64,000 nt of DNA, taken from the NCBI GenBank assembly GCA_037044905.1, contig JBAOKB010000159.1:496001-560000 (forward strand), in the 5' to 3' direction. Origin of the DNA: Hortaea werneckii (taxonomy: Eukaryota; Ascomycota; Dothideomycetes; Mycosphaerellales; Teratosphaeriaceae). Below the pieces are notes generated by a model, which did no database searches, had not been told where the DNA came from, and saw only the letters and a list, made by a program, of their open reading frames with translations. Positions 1 to 10,072 of this stretch are shown here, piece after piece (position 1 is the first letter of the stretch; every line of letters starts with the position of its first letter). Position numbers and translations under genes: made by a program.

Positions 1-484
1 ATCACCCGCAAAGCCTAATCAGGGTCACAGTCGACGGTCTTGGTGGGTTTGGTGGGAAACGCATGGAGGAGCGACAGAACTGCTTGGAATATCCAGATAG
101 CTGCTGGGATAATTTGAGGATGGGTATGCCGGGCGAGTAGACAGATTCAAAGTTCAAAAAGAAGAGGAAAAGGCCTTAGGAATCGGGTGCAGCTGCCCGG
201 CAGTTCACGAGAGGCCAATGCATGATTCAAAGATACCTACCTTAGGTAAGCTTACGTTGCCATGGCAATCGGTAAACAAATCTGCCGGCTTATGGTGCGC
301 GCGCGGACGGCTGTACACGAAGCACCGAGAGTATGAGAGCATGCCTACTATGTACCTACCAAGATAAGGAACCTTTCCGTTTGCCGAACCGGCCCTCAAC
401 GTACGTGAGCTAGGCTGTCGACAATATATCGATATACCATACACCTCCCTACCAAGGAAGGAGCAGGGCGCGCCGGAAAGCGCA
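1..484. other. Gene-free 5' flank of the ASPM-like gene
   Basis: I see no convincing coding sequence here. The minus-strand ORF at 205-537 lacks recognisable domains and overlaps the start of the next gene. The stretch probably holds the promoter and 5' UTR of the gene starting at 485. Confidence 0.5.
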
Positions 485-3400
485 ATGTCGCGTCCATCCT
501 TTATGACCCCATGCCCAGTCGGGCATCCACAATCCACCGCTATCGACTACCAAGTACCAGACGATACATGCACACAAGAGTTGGACTATACGCGAGCCAT
601 CCAACAAGAGTTCCGCAATGCGCGCCCGAGGAGGAGATCAAACTTTGTGCGCCGAGGGGACAAGAATGCACCCGCCGTGACAATCTTCGAAGATGTGCTG
701 GAGGATCAGGAGCTTCAGGTGGGCGATGCAAGACCGTTGAGAGGGAAAACACTGCTTGGAAGGCCAGCGCAGAGAATGCAATCGAATCACGTCAAGAAAG
801 ATGAAGAGTGCATGGGAGCGCAGCCATTCGAGATGGAAAGGCGAGAACCCCGAACGGCGTCGATTCCAGTGGGAACAGCTGCAGGAAATAGCGACGAGAA
901 CGCACAAGATGCTCACCAGAAACATCGAGGCGAGGCAAGAGAAGGGCTGAAGAAAGACCCACGTCGAAGAACAATCTTTGTACCTCCGGAAGATACAACG
1001 ATCATGACAATTCATCCTGGCGCGGAGACGACGGACCGTCTGAACGATACTTTTCAAATCGCACCTTTGCCGCATCAGCGTCCGGCAGATGCGCAGAGAT
1101 ACGAGGCTGAGCCAATTCCGAAGGGGCGGCCACGGAAGTCACTTGCTGTCGCGCCAAAGCGTGCTCCTCTGCAGCAGGTGGCCAATAAGCAGAACATTCC
1201 TGCCCTGGACGTGCAGGGGAGGGAAAGTGGGAAGGAGAATGTCCCACCGGGTCGTCTCGCTGTAGCAGGGAAACTGGAAAAGCCGCAGAATGCCATTAAG
1301 CCTTTGGGTGTGAGTGGCGTAACGGAAAAGCGAATGCTAGCACGATCGACGCTGCTTGAGCCGACAGCCGCCTCACAAGCAAGGCAATCTATACATTCGC
1401 GCAAGGCTGTTCCAGTTCCGAAGCCCTCAAGGTCCATAGTTCGAAATAAATCGACAGAACCCACACAAATGCCACCAGCCAAACCGATGCAACAAAGCTC
1501 GCCAGTAGTCAGCCAGCCAACAAAGCAGTCGCGATCGTCACCGACTTCAGAAAGCCTGGCATCCGGTACACAGCGTAAGCGTCCGTCTTCACGACAAATT
1601 AGTAGTCGGCCGAGCAAACTCGCCATGTACCCTGCGCTTGCCGAAGACGTCTCGCAACCTCAGCTTTACGAAGACAGCTGGCTAAGCCAGCAGGAAGTTG
1701 CGCTGACCGAATTGATCAACGAGATATTCGAGCAAGCCGACCCCAACAACAACACTTGGCAGGCGCCGACATGCTCACTCAGAGAGCGCCTTGTTCAGAT
1801 ATACCATCAGCCGCGCGTTGCCGCCTTGCACAAGCGCTTACAAGCCTCGCTACTGTACGGTGGGCTAAGCAGGCCAAAGGATATGCCGAACGCACCGAGC
1901 CCAGCTCACGACATCGGCTTGCGAAAGCGGTATCTCAACCTCTGGCTTCAGACGTACGACGCAGAGGCGCTCCAGGCAGCTGCAGAGGTAGTTGTCGGCA
2001 GACAGATCCCTCGCAAGACTCACAGCCTGCCGAATGATATTTCTGCTGGCGAAAGTGTGCTGGGTCCATCGAACAGCAAAAGAGCGCTCATTGGCTTCCT
2101 GGAGACATTCCTGGTTTCCGTGGAAGATGTAGATGGCCGGGATCCGGAAGAGGGCAGCATCGAGCAGAAGAAGTGGCGGAAGATGATCTTAAGGAGCTTG
2201 ATGATGATCTGGCTGCTGGACCAAACTAAGACATCCGGGGTACTGAACGGGTGCTTGTTCAAACGATCATCCAGTCTCAAATCTTCTGTCCGGATTCTGC
2301 ACTCGCTTTCCAGTCTGTTAATTCCGTCCATTGGAGACCTTACTCGAGTACTACGGCACTTTGATTATGAAGTTGATCACGTCCAAGATCCGCTGGACGA
2401 AGTGGCATATCGCATTGACAACATTGCAGTTGATCTCCGCGATGGCATCTTCTTGACTCGGCTGGTCGAATTGCTGGTTTTCTCCGCGCAGCAGAAAGCA
2501 GTGGAAAGGGATCAGGATGCTACGATCACCATCGCTTTGCCCGACTCCACTACGCTGGAGAGCCCGCTCTTCACAGCAGACGGCTCAGCAAGCTCGAGAT
2601 TACTATCGCGACATCTCAAGATGCCTTGCATCGGCAAAGCCCAAAAAGTCCACAATTTACAAGTAGCCATTGGTGCTCTGCAGACCCACGCACCTCTACT
2701 GGGTGTCACGATACAAGATATTAATGCCGAAGAAGTTGTCGATGGCCACCGTGAGAAGACTTTAAGCCTACTTTGGTCTCTCGTCAGTAACTATGGCCTC
2801 TCTCACTTGGTCGATGTCGATGATCTTGCAAGAGATGTGCGCCGCCTAGGCCGCCAGCAATTTGCTCAACAGCACGAACAGCTCCTACAGGAATGGGCTG
2901 TTGCACACTGTCGGCAGCAAGGCTTGAGGATTGCGAACCTGACCACGTCTTTCTCCGATGGCAGAGCCTATCTAGCAATTCTGGAAGACTTTGCCGATTG
3001 CTTGCCTAATGCTTCCTCGTCTGGCTCAGCTGGGCCTCCCAAGCATTTGTTGGAGGGTACGCTACGGTCACTTGGATGCAGCAATGCTTTTGCCAAGCAA
3101 CTCGCTACGACAACTAATTCGATCCCTTCCTCTACCACGACCATCTCCAACCTAGCCTTTCTCGCCTCCCGGCTGCTACCGCTTGCTCGAAGGCACAACG
3201 CTGCTTCCACTCTGCAGCGGACGTATCGTCAAAGACTGTGCAGAAGGACGGTCAGCCAACGCGTGGCGCTCATGCGGCTTGCGCATAGTTGCGCGGAGGT
3301 GGTCCAGACGCAGCAAAGGATCACCAGGGCTGCAACTGTCTTGCAGCGTGCTTGGAGAGGCGTCGTTGATGCTAGGATCGAAAGGCTGGGTCAGGATGTG

Positions 3401-3514
3401 ACATCGTTTCAGGTCCTGGCGAAAGGATGGGCAACTATCAGACGACATACGAAGCAGTATGCATCACGAAGAAAGGTTGGAAGCCATTCGCTCAGAAGTG
3501 CAGGTGCTTGGTAG
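485..3514 (+). CDS. ASPM/abnormal-spindle-like calponin-homology and IQ protein
   Basis: The 1,009-residue reading frame starts at the ATG at 485. The first ~370 residues are basic, Ser/Pro-rich and probably disordered. Two calponin-homology-like segments follow at about residues 610-780 and 795-900; the first contains VDLRDGIFLTRLVELL. Past residue 900 there are IQ-like helices (ASTLQRTYRQRL and ATVLQRAWRG). Disordered N-terminus, tandem CH and IQ is the layout of fungal Asp/ASPM homologues, which act at spindle poles and bind calmodulin and microtubules; that role is inferred from the family. The frame ends in GAW at 3514. A different frame from about 3472 runs to a stop at 3572 and reads as a charged helix (ERLEAIRSEVQVLGRILD). 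A one-base surplus near 3472-3474 may therefore hide the true C-terminus, giving 1,028 residues. Confidence 0.8.
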   Translation: MSRPSFMTPCPVGHPQSTAIDYQVPDDTCTQELDYTRAIQQEFRNARPRRRSNFVRRGDKNAPAVTIFEDVLEDQELQVGDARPLRGKTLLGRPAQRMQSNHVKKDEECMGAQPFEMERREPRTASIPVGTAAGNSDENAQDAHQKHRGEAREGLKKDPRRRTIFVPPEDTTIMTIHPGAETTDRLNDTFQIAPLPHQRPADAQRYEAEPIPKGRPRKSLAVAPKRAPLQQVANKQNIPALDVQGRESGKENVPPGRLAVAGKLEKPQNAIKPLGVSGVTEKRMLARSTLLEPTAASQARQSIHSRKAVPVPKPSRSIVRNKSTEPTQMPPAKPMQQSSPVVSQPTKQSRSSPTSESLASGTQRKRPSSRQISSRPSKLAMYPALAEDVSQPQLYEDSWLSQQEVALTELINEIFEQADPNNNTWQAPTCSLRERLVQIYHQPRVAALHKRLQASLLYGGLSRPKDMPNAPSPAHDIGLRKRYLNLWLQTYDAEALQAAAEVVVGRQIPRKTHSLPNDISAGESVLGPSNSKRALIGFLETFLVSVEDVDGRDPEEGSIEQKKWRKMILRSLMMIWLLDQTKTSGVLNGCLFKRSSSLKSSVRILHSLSSLLIPSIGDLTRVLRHFDYEVDHVQDPLDEVAYRIDNIAVDLRDGIFLTRLVELLVFSAQQKAVERDQDATITIALPDSTTLESPLFTADGSASSRLLSRHLKMPCIGKAQKVHNLQVAIGALQTHAPLLGVTIQDINAEEVVDGHREKTLSLLWSLVSNYGLSHLVDVDDLARDVRRLGRQQFAQQHEQLLQEWAVAHCRQQGLRIANLTTSFSDGRAYLAILEDFADCLPNASSSGSAGPPKHLLEGTLRSLGCSNAFAKQLATTTNSIPSSTTTISNLAFLASRLLPLARRHNAASTLQRTYRQRLCRRTVSQRVALMRLAHSCAEVVQTQQRITRAATVLQRAWRGVVDARIERLGQDVTSFQVLAKGWATIRRHTKQYASRRKVGSHSLRSAGAW

Positions 3515-3676
3515 GATCTTAGATCTTGAGAATAGAGCCCTTGGACACCGTTCGCAGTCGTCTATTCATTAAGTTTATCCTTGTCATTCTACCCCGCTCT
3601 CATCAAGTTTAGCTAAGAGCTCACAGCTGTCGCTGCTTGGTGTAATACATGCCGCCTCTCTGATGGCAATGTGGTC

Positions 3677-5119
3677 TCAGATCTTTACGAACTTCTCGTG
3701 TCGCTTCAGAAACCTCTCCACGCAACTAACAAACCGATCGAGCTCCGATTGGGGTGTGCCCATCACTAGAGCGATGGAGCCGCGTCGGGTAATCCAAAAG
3801 CCGTCTACCAGCATCTCGAACCAGAACAACTCCTTCAACTGCACGTCGTCCTGACGCTGGTTCACACTCAAAAGCTCTTTGCGTCCGTCTTTGAGGAAGT
3901 GAATGCCGAGCACCGAGCCTCGACCTAACGAAGGATGTCAGAAACGTTTCTTCCAGCTTTGAGAACGTAGCTTACCAGTCACAGTCATCTTCGTCCCCAC
4001 TGCCGCATCCTGCAGTTTGCTCCTCAAGTCATCGCCGACCTTGTTGAATGCCACCGCGACTTCTGGAGTGTAGATCTGCGACAGCCCAACATAGCCTGCC
4101 GACATGCCAAGCGTGTTGTTGTTGAATGTACCAGAGTGTGCAAGGCTGTTAGCAACTCGAGGGTCGTAGACCGCCATAATGTCGAGGCGTCCACCAAATG
4201 CACCAAAGGTGATCCCGCCACCAAGATACTTACCGAAGCTGGTGAGGTCTGGTTTCAAGCCGCAAGCGATTGAAGCCCGCCAGGCGCTAAGCGCGAGGTC
4301 ATGACTTCGTCGAGGATAAAGACCACGCCAGCCTTTCGCGCAGAAGCTTGTACCGCTTGTAGGAAGTCGTCAGTCCCGACGATGCAAGGACCTGCACCTT
4401 GCATGCCCTCAACCAGCACCGCGGCAACTCCATCGGAGCCTTCGATCTTCGCGCGGGCATCAGACACATTGTTGAACTCGGCGACGACCCAGTCCTCCAA
4501 ATCGACGTTGTTCGAGGCAGGCGCTCCAGAGGCGAAGCAGAAGACAGCTCCGTGGATATCCACCAGCAAAGACGACAACTTTGCGCTTACCCGTATAACG
4601 ACGGGCTGCCTGAATAGCATGCATATTGGCTTCAGTGCCGAGTTAGTAAAACGAACCCGGTCGAGGCCGAAGCGGTCGCACATGAGACGAGCATGCTGAC
4701 TCTCAAGGCGAGTCGTCGCCCCCAAACTCAGCCCGACATTGTCCAGGGTGGCTTTGAGCACAGAATGAATCAAGGGATTGGAGTGGCCGAACAAGCCTGC
4801 TGTCAACTCGCCAACCAGGTCCGGTGTAAGTATGGCCGTCTTCTGAAACCAGTGAGTACCCTGTCCCTCTCTTTATCGCGATCGGGAACGGTGCGTTGTG
4901 AAGCAGACTGCGGGTGTTGCCACCCGGTAGACTCCTTGCGGCTTCCTCATGTAACTCTCGGGATGTTGGATTAGATACTGCGTAAAGCAATTGAGCGGTA
5001 GCGAGAGCTTCTTCTGCGTCGCAGCCATTGTCTTCGTGCCCTTGATCTGAAAGCTTCAATTTGTTGAGGTCGAGGGAGGTGTCAACTTCCGGAGGTGGTG
5101 GTAGCACGTCGGCCACCAT
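3677..5119 (-). CDS. Class III PLP aminotransferase, glutamate-1-semialdehyde-aminomutase-like (frame-disrupted)
   Basis: This is a fold-type I aminotransferase resembling glutamate-1-semialdehyde 2,1-aminomutase. Visible marks are the LPGGNTRS substrate-loop motif, the ILDEVMTSRL PLP-aspartate segment and the catalytic lysine in SFGKYLGGG. One intron lies at 3925-3975. Four single-base frame changes occur: a surplus near 4821, a loss near 4638, a surplus near 4554 and a loss near 4265. They cancel, and the spliced length is 1,392 nt (463 residues), the normal family size. Between 4638 and 4554 about 28 codons are read out of frame; the alternative frame restores the family's SGTEAN motif. 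Fungi do not make tetrapyrroles through the C5 pathway, so the true reaction is probably another amino transfer or an amino-acid racemisation. It could be a pseudogene, but I think sequence error is likelier. Confidence 0.8.
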
Positions 5120-7775
5120 TTTGTTGCTTCTTATCCCCTATCGAAAATGAATGCTTGATGTATTGTTGACGTTGTATGATCTTGCTTGTATGAAGTTGAA
5201 TGAAGTTAATCTCTGAATCGTATCGCTGTGTTGCAGCCTGACGACCACTTATCAGTTGATAGTGGAAGAATGCGGAGCGCAAGCGAGGCCTTGCATGCTT
5301 TCATGTGCATGCGAGATAAACACATGCTATTCACGTGCCCATGCAAGTACATCGCGACTCCTATTCGTGTTGAAGACAGAAGTTACAAAGAGTCCATTCA
5401 CACATGACCTGCGGACTAGGCGATCAATGCATTAAATGCGTTTTGCTGTTGGTCAAGTCATGACCTATCCACGTGAATGACTGATGGAGTCCGCAATATG
5501 CCAGAATATGGGAGTTGGCTGCCGCCGGCGACTGCGAGCACACGAATTCACAAAGAGACGCAACTCTCGATTATGAGGCAATCGAGAACATATGCAGACC
5601 CTTGGCGCCGTTTTAGAAGGTAGTGTAGAGTCTGGACTAACCCAACATACGAAGTCTGAAGCCTGAACCTTTCGCGAAGCTATCTGCTGCAGCAGGTGAA
5701 GTCGTTGATGGAGATTTCCAGTCGAGGTCGTCCATAGTAAAGTTGTCCGCCTGCGCATGGGGTGCTAACTTAGTGCATATCAGCTACACAAGGTGAGACC
5801 CAATGTTTCCCAGGGGCTTGTGGCAAAGACATTGCTGGAGGCCTGAAGAACGCTGTTCTACCATCACTTGCTCTGAGCTGCTGACTGCACAAGAGTCGCA
5901 TCACCTGGCGCTCACGAAAAGGAGCTGCCGCGGTGATTAATGTTTCCTCATAGTGGTTTGCCGTGGTGGGAATGAGGGAGTGGCAGGCACCAATGGCAGT
6001 TGCTCACATGCGCTAAAATGATAGTTCTTGAGGATTTCCGTGATGACCTTAGCAGTTGCTAGCGGCAGGCTGATGGATCGATGAGATTGCTAGGAGCAAC
6101 CCTGCCTTTGGGATTTCGTGGTCATGTGCTCCATTCTTCAATTTTAATAAGCTTTGCAGCACAGTTACTCTGAGATTCTTAGACTAGTCGAAGGACGTAT
6201 GGTGAAACTCCCTTTCACTTGTGAAGGATGAACAATGCTGCAAGGCGGCAAAGCGGCAAAGCCCATCTCCCTGGCACCAGAAAAATTGAATACGCAAAGA
6301 GAGAGGGCTACTACTAAGACATGAGATCTGGCTGACGAGGATCGTGTGGCCACAGTCCCACGCTTTCATGTTGCTCGAGATGAGGCATAAGTTTCCCGCA
6401 TTCAGGCTGATGGAAATCTGCTCTAGAATAGCATCTGGACGAAGGAACGGCTGGGAGGATCTGCTGGCGGCTGAGAAATGATTTGCGCCTTGTCATCGCA
6501 AGAGCCATCTGATCCTTGCCATGGAAAAGGGCAGAGAGACGTCCAAGCTCTGGGTTGATTGTTCGCCTCATCATGGGTGTTGCTCACTACTCTGGCAGTG
6601 CTCGAACGGCGATGGTGATTGCGCATCCATAGATGGTCAGAAATGAATGACTTGCCCGGTCGAGGCTGCTTCAAGAACCTGCGCTGAATTGCTTTGCCAG
6701 AAATGGTGCTACCATTGTCTATCACTGTGTCAGATTTTACCTCCGTAAGCGAGCATGTGATAGCAAGGAGACGAGGTTGCAGTCGTGGCCATCCCCATCA
6801 TACCATTCTCGATTAGGAAGTAGCCCGCTCCACCCACGGAGCGCCGGCAGCATTCGGTACGCGCGAGATGAGCCGTTGTCCAGGATCATGTTACTTCGGT
6901 CCACAGTGCCCACCTTCCTTTTGCACACAACGGGCACCACAGTCATGCGCGAGCGTCATGATGGTTGTGATGGCTATTCATGGACCCATGACGATCGGTC
7001 ACTATTTCCGTCATTGCTGTATTCCAAACCCAACAGCAGTCTGTCTGAAACCAAGTGGTGAAAATAGCAGATCGAGATGGCTCAGGCGAACGATGTCTGT
7101 ATCTAACCCATCTGCCCCGTTTTCAACCCCGGACCAAATCAACGAAAACGGCAATCAAAGTCGCCGCTAGGGACCGGACGAGCATGTGTAGGGTCAAGCA
7201 TCCTGATCCTGGCGGATCCGCCCCTCTGGTCGCTTCCTGGGAAGGCTCGGAAGGCCCCTCATCTCAGCTCGGTTGTCCTGGTGCGCGTTGATTAGTGTGA
7301 TATCAGACCATGTCTTCGCGTGCACTACCCTGCCGACCCTGCATCCGCATGCGCAAACGTCTCAACCGTCGCCCGAGTACCTGCAGTAACGGCAGTCACA
7401 GTACCGGTTGGTGTAGCTGCCGACGATGATGGACGGTGTTCTCGGCCTGGTAAAACAACGTCAAACGCTCGGTGCAATGCCAATGTCTCAGAACCACCTT
7501 CCCAATTGCGGCCTTGAATCTGCTTAGGAGACCAGGGCCCTTGTCATCTGTGCCACATTGGTACACAAGAGACGGGCGACAGCTTCGAGTAGGCTTGTAG
7601 GCGAGGTCGCAACCGGTTAGTAGGATCATACCAAGGCTTTGACGAGCCATCGCAGCATAGTATAACGATGCAAGCTCAAGCTTCTTTTGTTTCTGTGTTC
7701 CGCTTCTACGGTTGCACATGCTGACGCCTTTGATACGCTGGTCTTTTTCTTCTTCTTTCCAATCTTCGATTCGCC
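5120..7775. other. 2.6-kb stretch with no recognisable gene
   Basis: Only short overlapping ORFs on both strands (for example 6777-7061, 6423-6725 and 7055-7291) are present. None has a recognisable motif, a consistent splice pattern or a plausible start. I see no terminal repeats, transposase motif or tRNA-like fold. It probably contains the promoter of the aminotransferase at its left end and that of the membrane protein at its right end. Confidence 0.5.
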
Positions 7776-9147
7776 ATGCCTGGCAATCTGATATCGATCA
7801 CACCTGAAGACATTCAGTCCTGGCCGAAGCCAAATTATGTGAGTCCCTTGGACCTGGGACGTGATCCTTCGAAAGATGTATTAACAGCCGCGAGAATGAT
7901 CCAGTTCAGAGGCAATGGATGCCGCCTTACACTATCACGCTCTGTGCCGCCAGCACAATCATGTTGGGAATGCGCCTGTGGCTAAGAGCGACCAAGAAAG
8001 CTGGCAACCTTGGGCTAGACGATGTAAGAGACTGCGGCCCTTCCATGGAACTTGCCATGGGCTATGCTAACAGCGCAAGCTTCTTCTGCTTGGCGCGTGG
8101 GTTACAGTCGTCCTGTTCACAGCGTTGTGCAACTTGGCAGCACTACGGTATGACATTGGTCGTCATCTCTGGGACATACCGATGCAGTACTTTGAGAACA
8201 TAGCCGAAATAACTTGGCTGGCCGAATTCTGCTTTCTCTTCTGTGGAGGGTGTACCAAGATATCCGTCCTCCTGTTTTACCGGCGCCTGGTGGGCGAAAG
8301 TTATGACAAGAGATGGAAGTGGGCAGTCATCGGTGCCATAGTCTTCACCGCAGCCTGGACTCTGTCCTTCATGCTATGCCTGGTTTTCAATTGCAACCCC
8401 ACACAAGCATACTGGAAAGCCTTTGATCCGACTTGGAATCGTCAGTATTCGTGCGTGGACACAACCTTTGTCAACCTGCTTGCTGGAATCTTTGCAATTG
8501 CCTCCGACATTTACAGTATTGCACTCCCCTGCCTAGTCACTCGAAACTTTCGCATCCCGTCTGGACAGAAGCTCGCCCTGAATGCTATTTTCCTCGCTGG
8601 CATACTGGTCGTGGCTGGATCTATCGTTCGCACTTACTATCTCTACGAGGCTGGGCATAATTCAGATGTCAGCTGGCTCATCTTTGACGTCTTTGTATGG
8701 GCTCAAGTGGAGCTTCAATTGGGTATCATGCTGGCATCTGCTCCAGCACTTCGGATCTTCTTTCGCCGATACCTCAACAAGCCCATCAATCGCGCCGTTC
8801 ATACCGCCACCGGATCTTTCAACCCCAGGCCTACGGAGAGGTCTGGCTCGCGCTTCTCAGGTCACGATGCCGATTACTCCAGCGGTTCGAAAGATTCCTG
8901 GAATCAACAAGACGACTACAGCCCGACACATGAGCAAGCAAAATCGGACTTTGCGCAAGTGTCTGTCATTGAACAAGGTGGATCTTTCCTATCGACTGCG
9001 CCTAGCACAGACTCCTTGATAAGGTCTCCAGAAGATTATGAAGCCTACAACTTGCAGCGGCTAGAGCACTGCCGCCAGTCACTGGACAAACGTAGTGCGC
9101 GCGCACCAAACTTCTCTCAGCCATTTGGGTGGCATCAAACACGTTGA
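7776..9147 (+). CDS. Fungal rhodopsin-domain (Pth11-like) integral membrane protein
   Basis: Three exons (7776-7838, 7910-8023, 8074-9147) give 416 residues. The introns are 7839-7909 (GTGAGT...TTCAG with a TTAAC branch site) and 8024-8073 (GTAAGA...ACAG). Splicing joins a short N-terminus to the first helix (ITLCAASTIMLGMRLW) and to the family hallmark GLDD at the end of TM1/loop 1. About seven hydrophobic segments follow, up to residue ~290. After that comes a Ser-rich cytosolic tail with SGSRFSGHD and DSWNQQDDYS. This is the architecture of the fungal rhodopsin-domain/Pth11-like plasma-membrane family; some members sense surfaces or nutrients, but most have unknown ligands. The gene is uninterrupted once spliced. 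The ligand cannot be inferred. Confidence 0.85.
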
Positions 9148-10072
9148 GAGAAGTGACCTAAATGCAGGACAGCAACCACAGCCCGGTAACTACTTCAGCT
9201 TGATTAGTCTCCGTAATCGAGTCGGCTTTCAAACTGGAGTCATGGTCGTCGAAGAAGGGTGAGCGCTGGTAGTATTTCTCAACCCGAGCCTTCCTGTCCA
9301 GACTTCCAGATTTGCATTGAGCACATTGGAGCGACTTAATTCTGATGGAGAAAGCATGTCAGCACTTCACAGCTCTCGCCATGTCGTATGACCATGTCAG
9401 TCGCAAACAAGATGGCTCCAGCGCTGCGATTCGCTCGGCTTGCCTCGCGTATGGTGGACTCTTGCGTTGCAGATCCTACACAGTCGACAGGCAGTTCATA
9501 TCCAGGAGGCTTTTGAGAATCTTCTTTCCGCGTACCTTTGTGGTAGTGGCAGAACATCCACTCTCTGCATGATCAGGGAACTTATTTCGGACTCTGCTCC
9601 CAACCCTTCGGCCTGATCCAAAGACAAATGCGAAAGACCTGAGCTAGCCAGGACCGCGACACAATGTCATGCTCCCAGCTTTCGAAAGGTTACTTAGCAA
9701 GGCATACGCCTCCTGTCAATTAAGGTCGAGATTTTCAAACCTTTCGTGCTGTCATTTGGCGCCCGCTGCACTCAGGCCACCCATGATTTCCATTGGGTAA
9801 ATCGTGTGTAACTGCAATTTCACACGTCGCTCGTCCTTAGAAGCGGATCTACATGGATGCGACTGCACCGAGAAAGGGCAGAAGCGTTTCCCATCCCATC
9901 CATTTGGAAGTACCTTGAACTCCAGGTAGTGACCGAAGGCAAACGAGAGCGCTTTAAGAAGATACCAATAAGATACGAATATGCGCGTTACGCACAACAT
10001 GAACGTCTGAAGGTAATGAATGTGGAGAGCATCACGGAAAAGCTGTACAGAAGCATACTGGGTCTATCTTAT
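9148..10072. other. Intergenic region between convergent genes
   Basis: This lies between the 3' ends of the membrane-protein gene (+) and the sugar-transporter gene (-). The ORFs at 9336-9557, 9345-9572 and 9857-10264 have no recognisable content; the last overlaps the final exons of the transporter on the opposite strand. Confidence 0.5.

Noticed and set aside
1075..1626. Minus-strand ORF of 183 codons opposite the ASPM-like gene
   Set aside because: It is antisense to a gene with clear CH and IQ domains and has no motif of its own.
6777..7291. Overlapping plus-strand ORFs in the gene-free region
   Set aside because: They are short, compositionally ordinary, without family motifs, and not linked by credible introns.
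7839..7909. Apparent frameshift between the first two segments of the rhodopsin-domain gene
   Set aside because: A GTGAGT...TTCAG intron with a TTAAC branch explains the change and keeps the length divisible by three.
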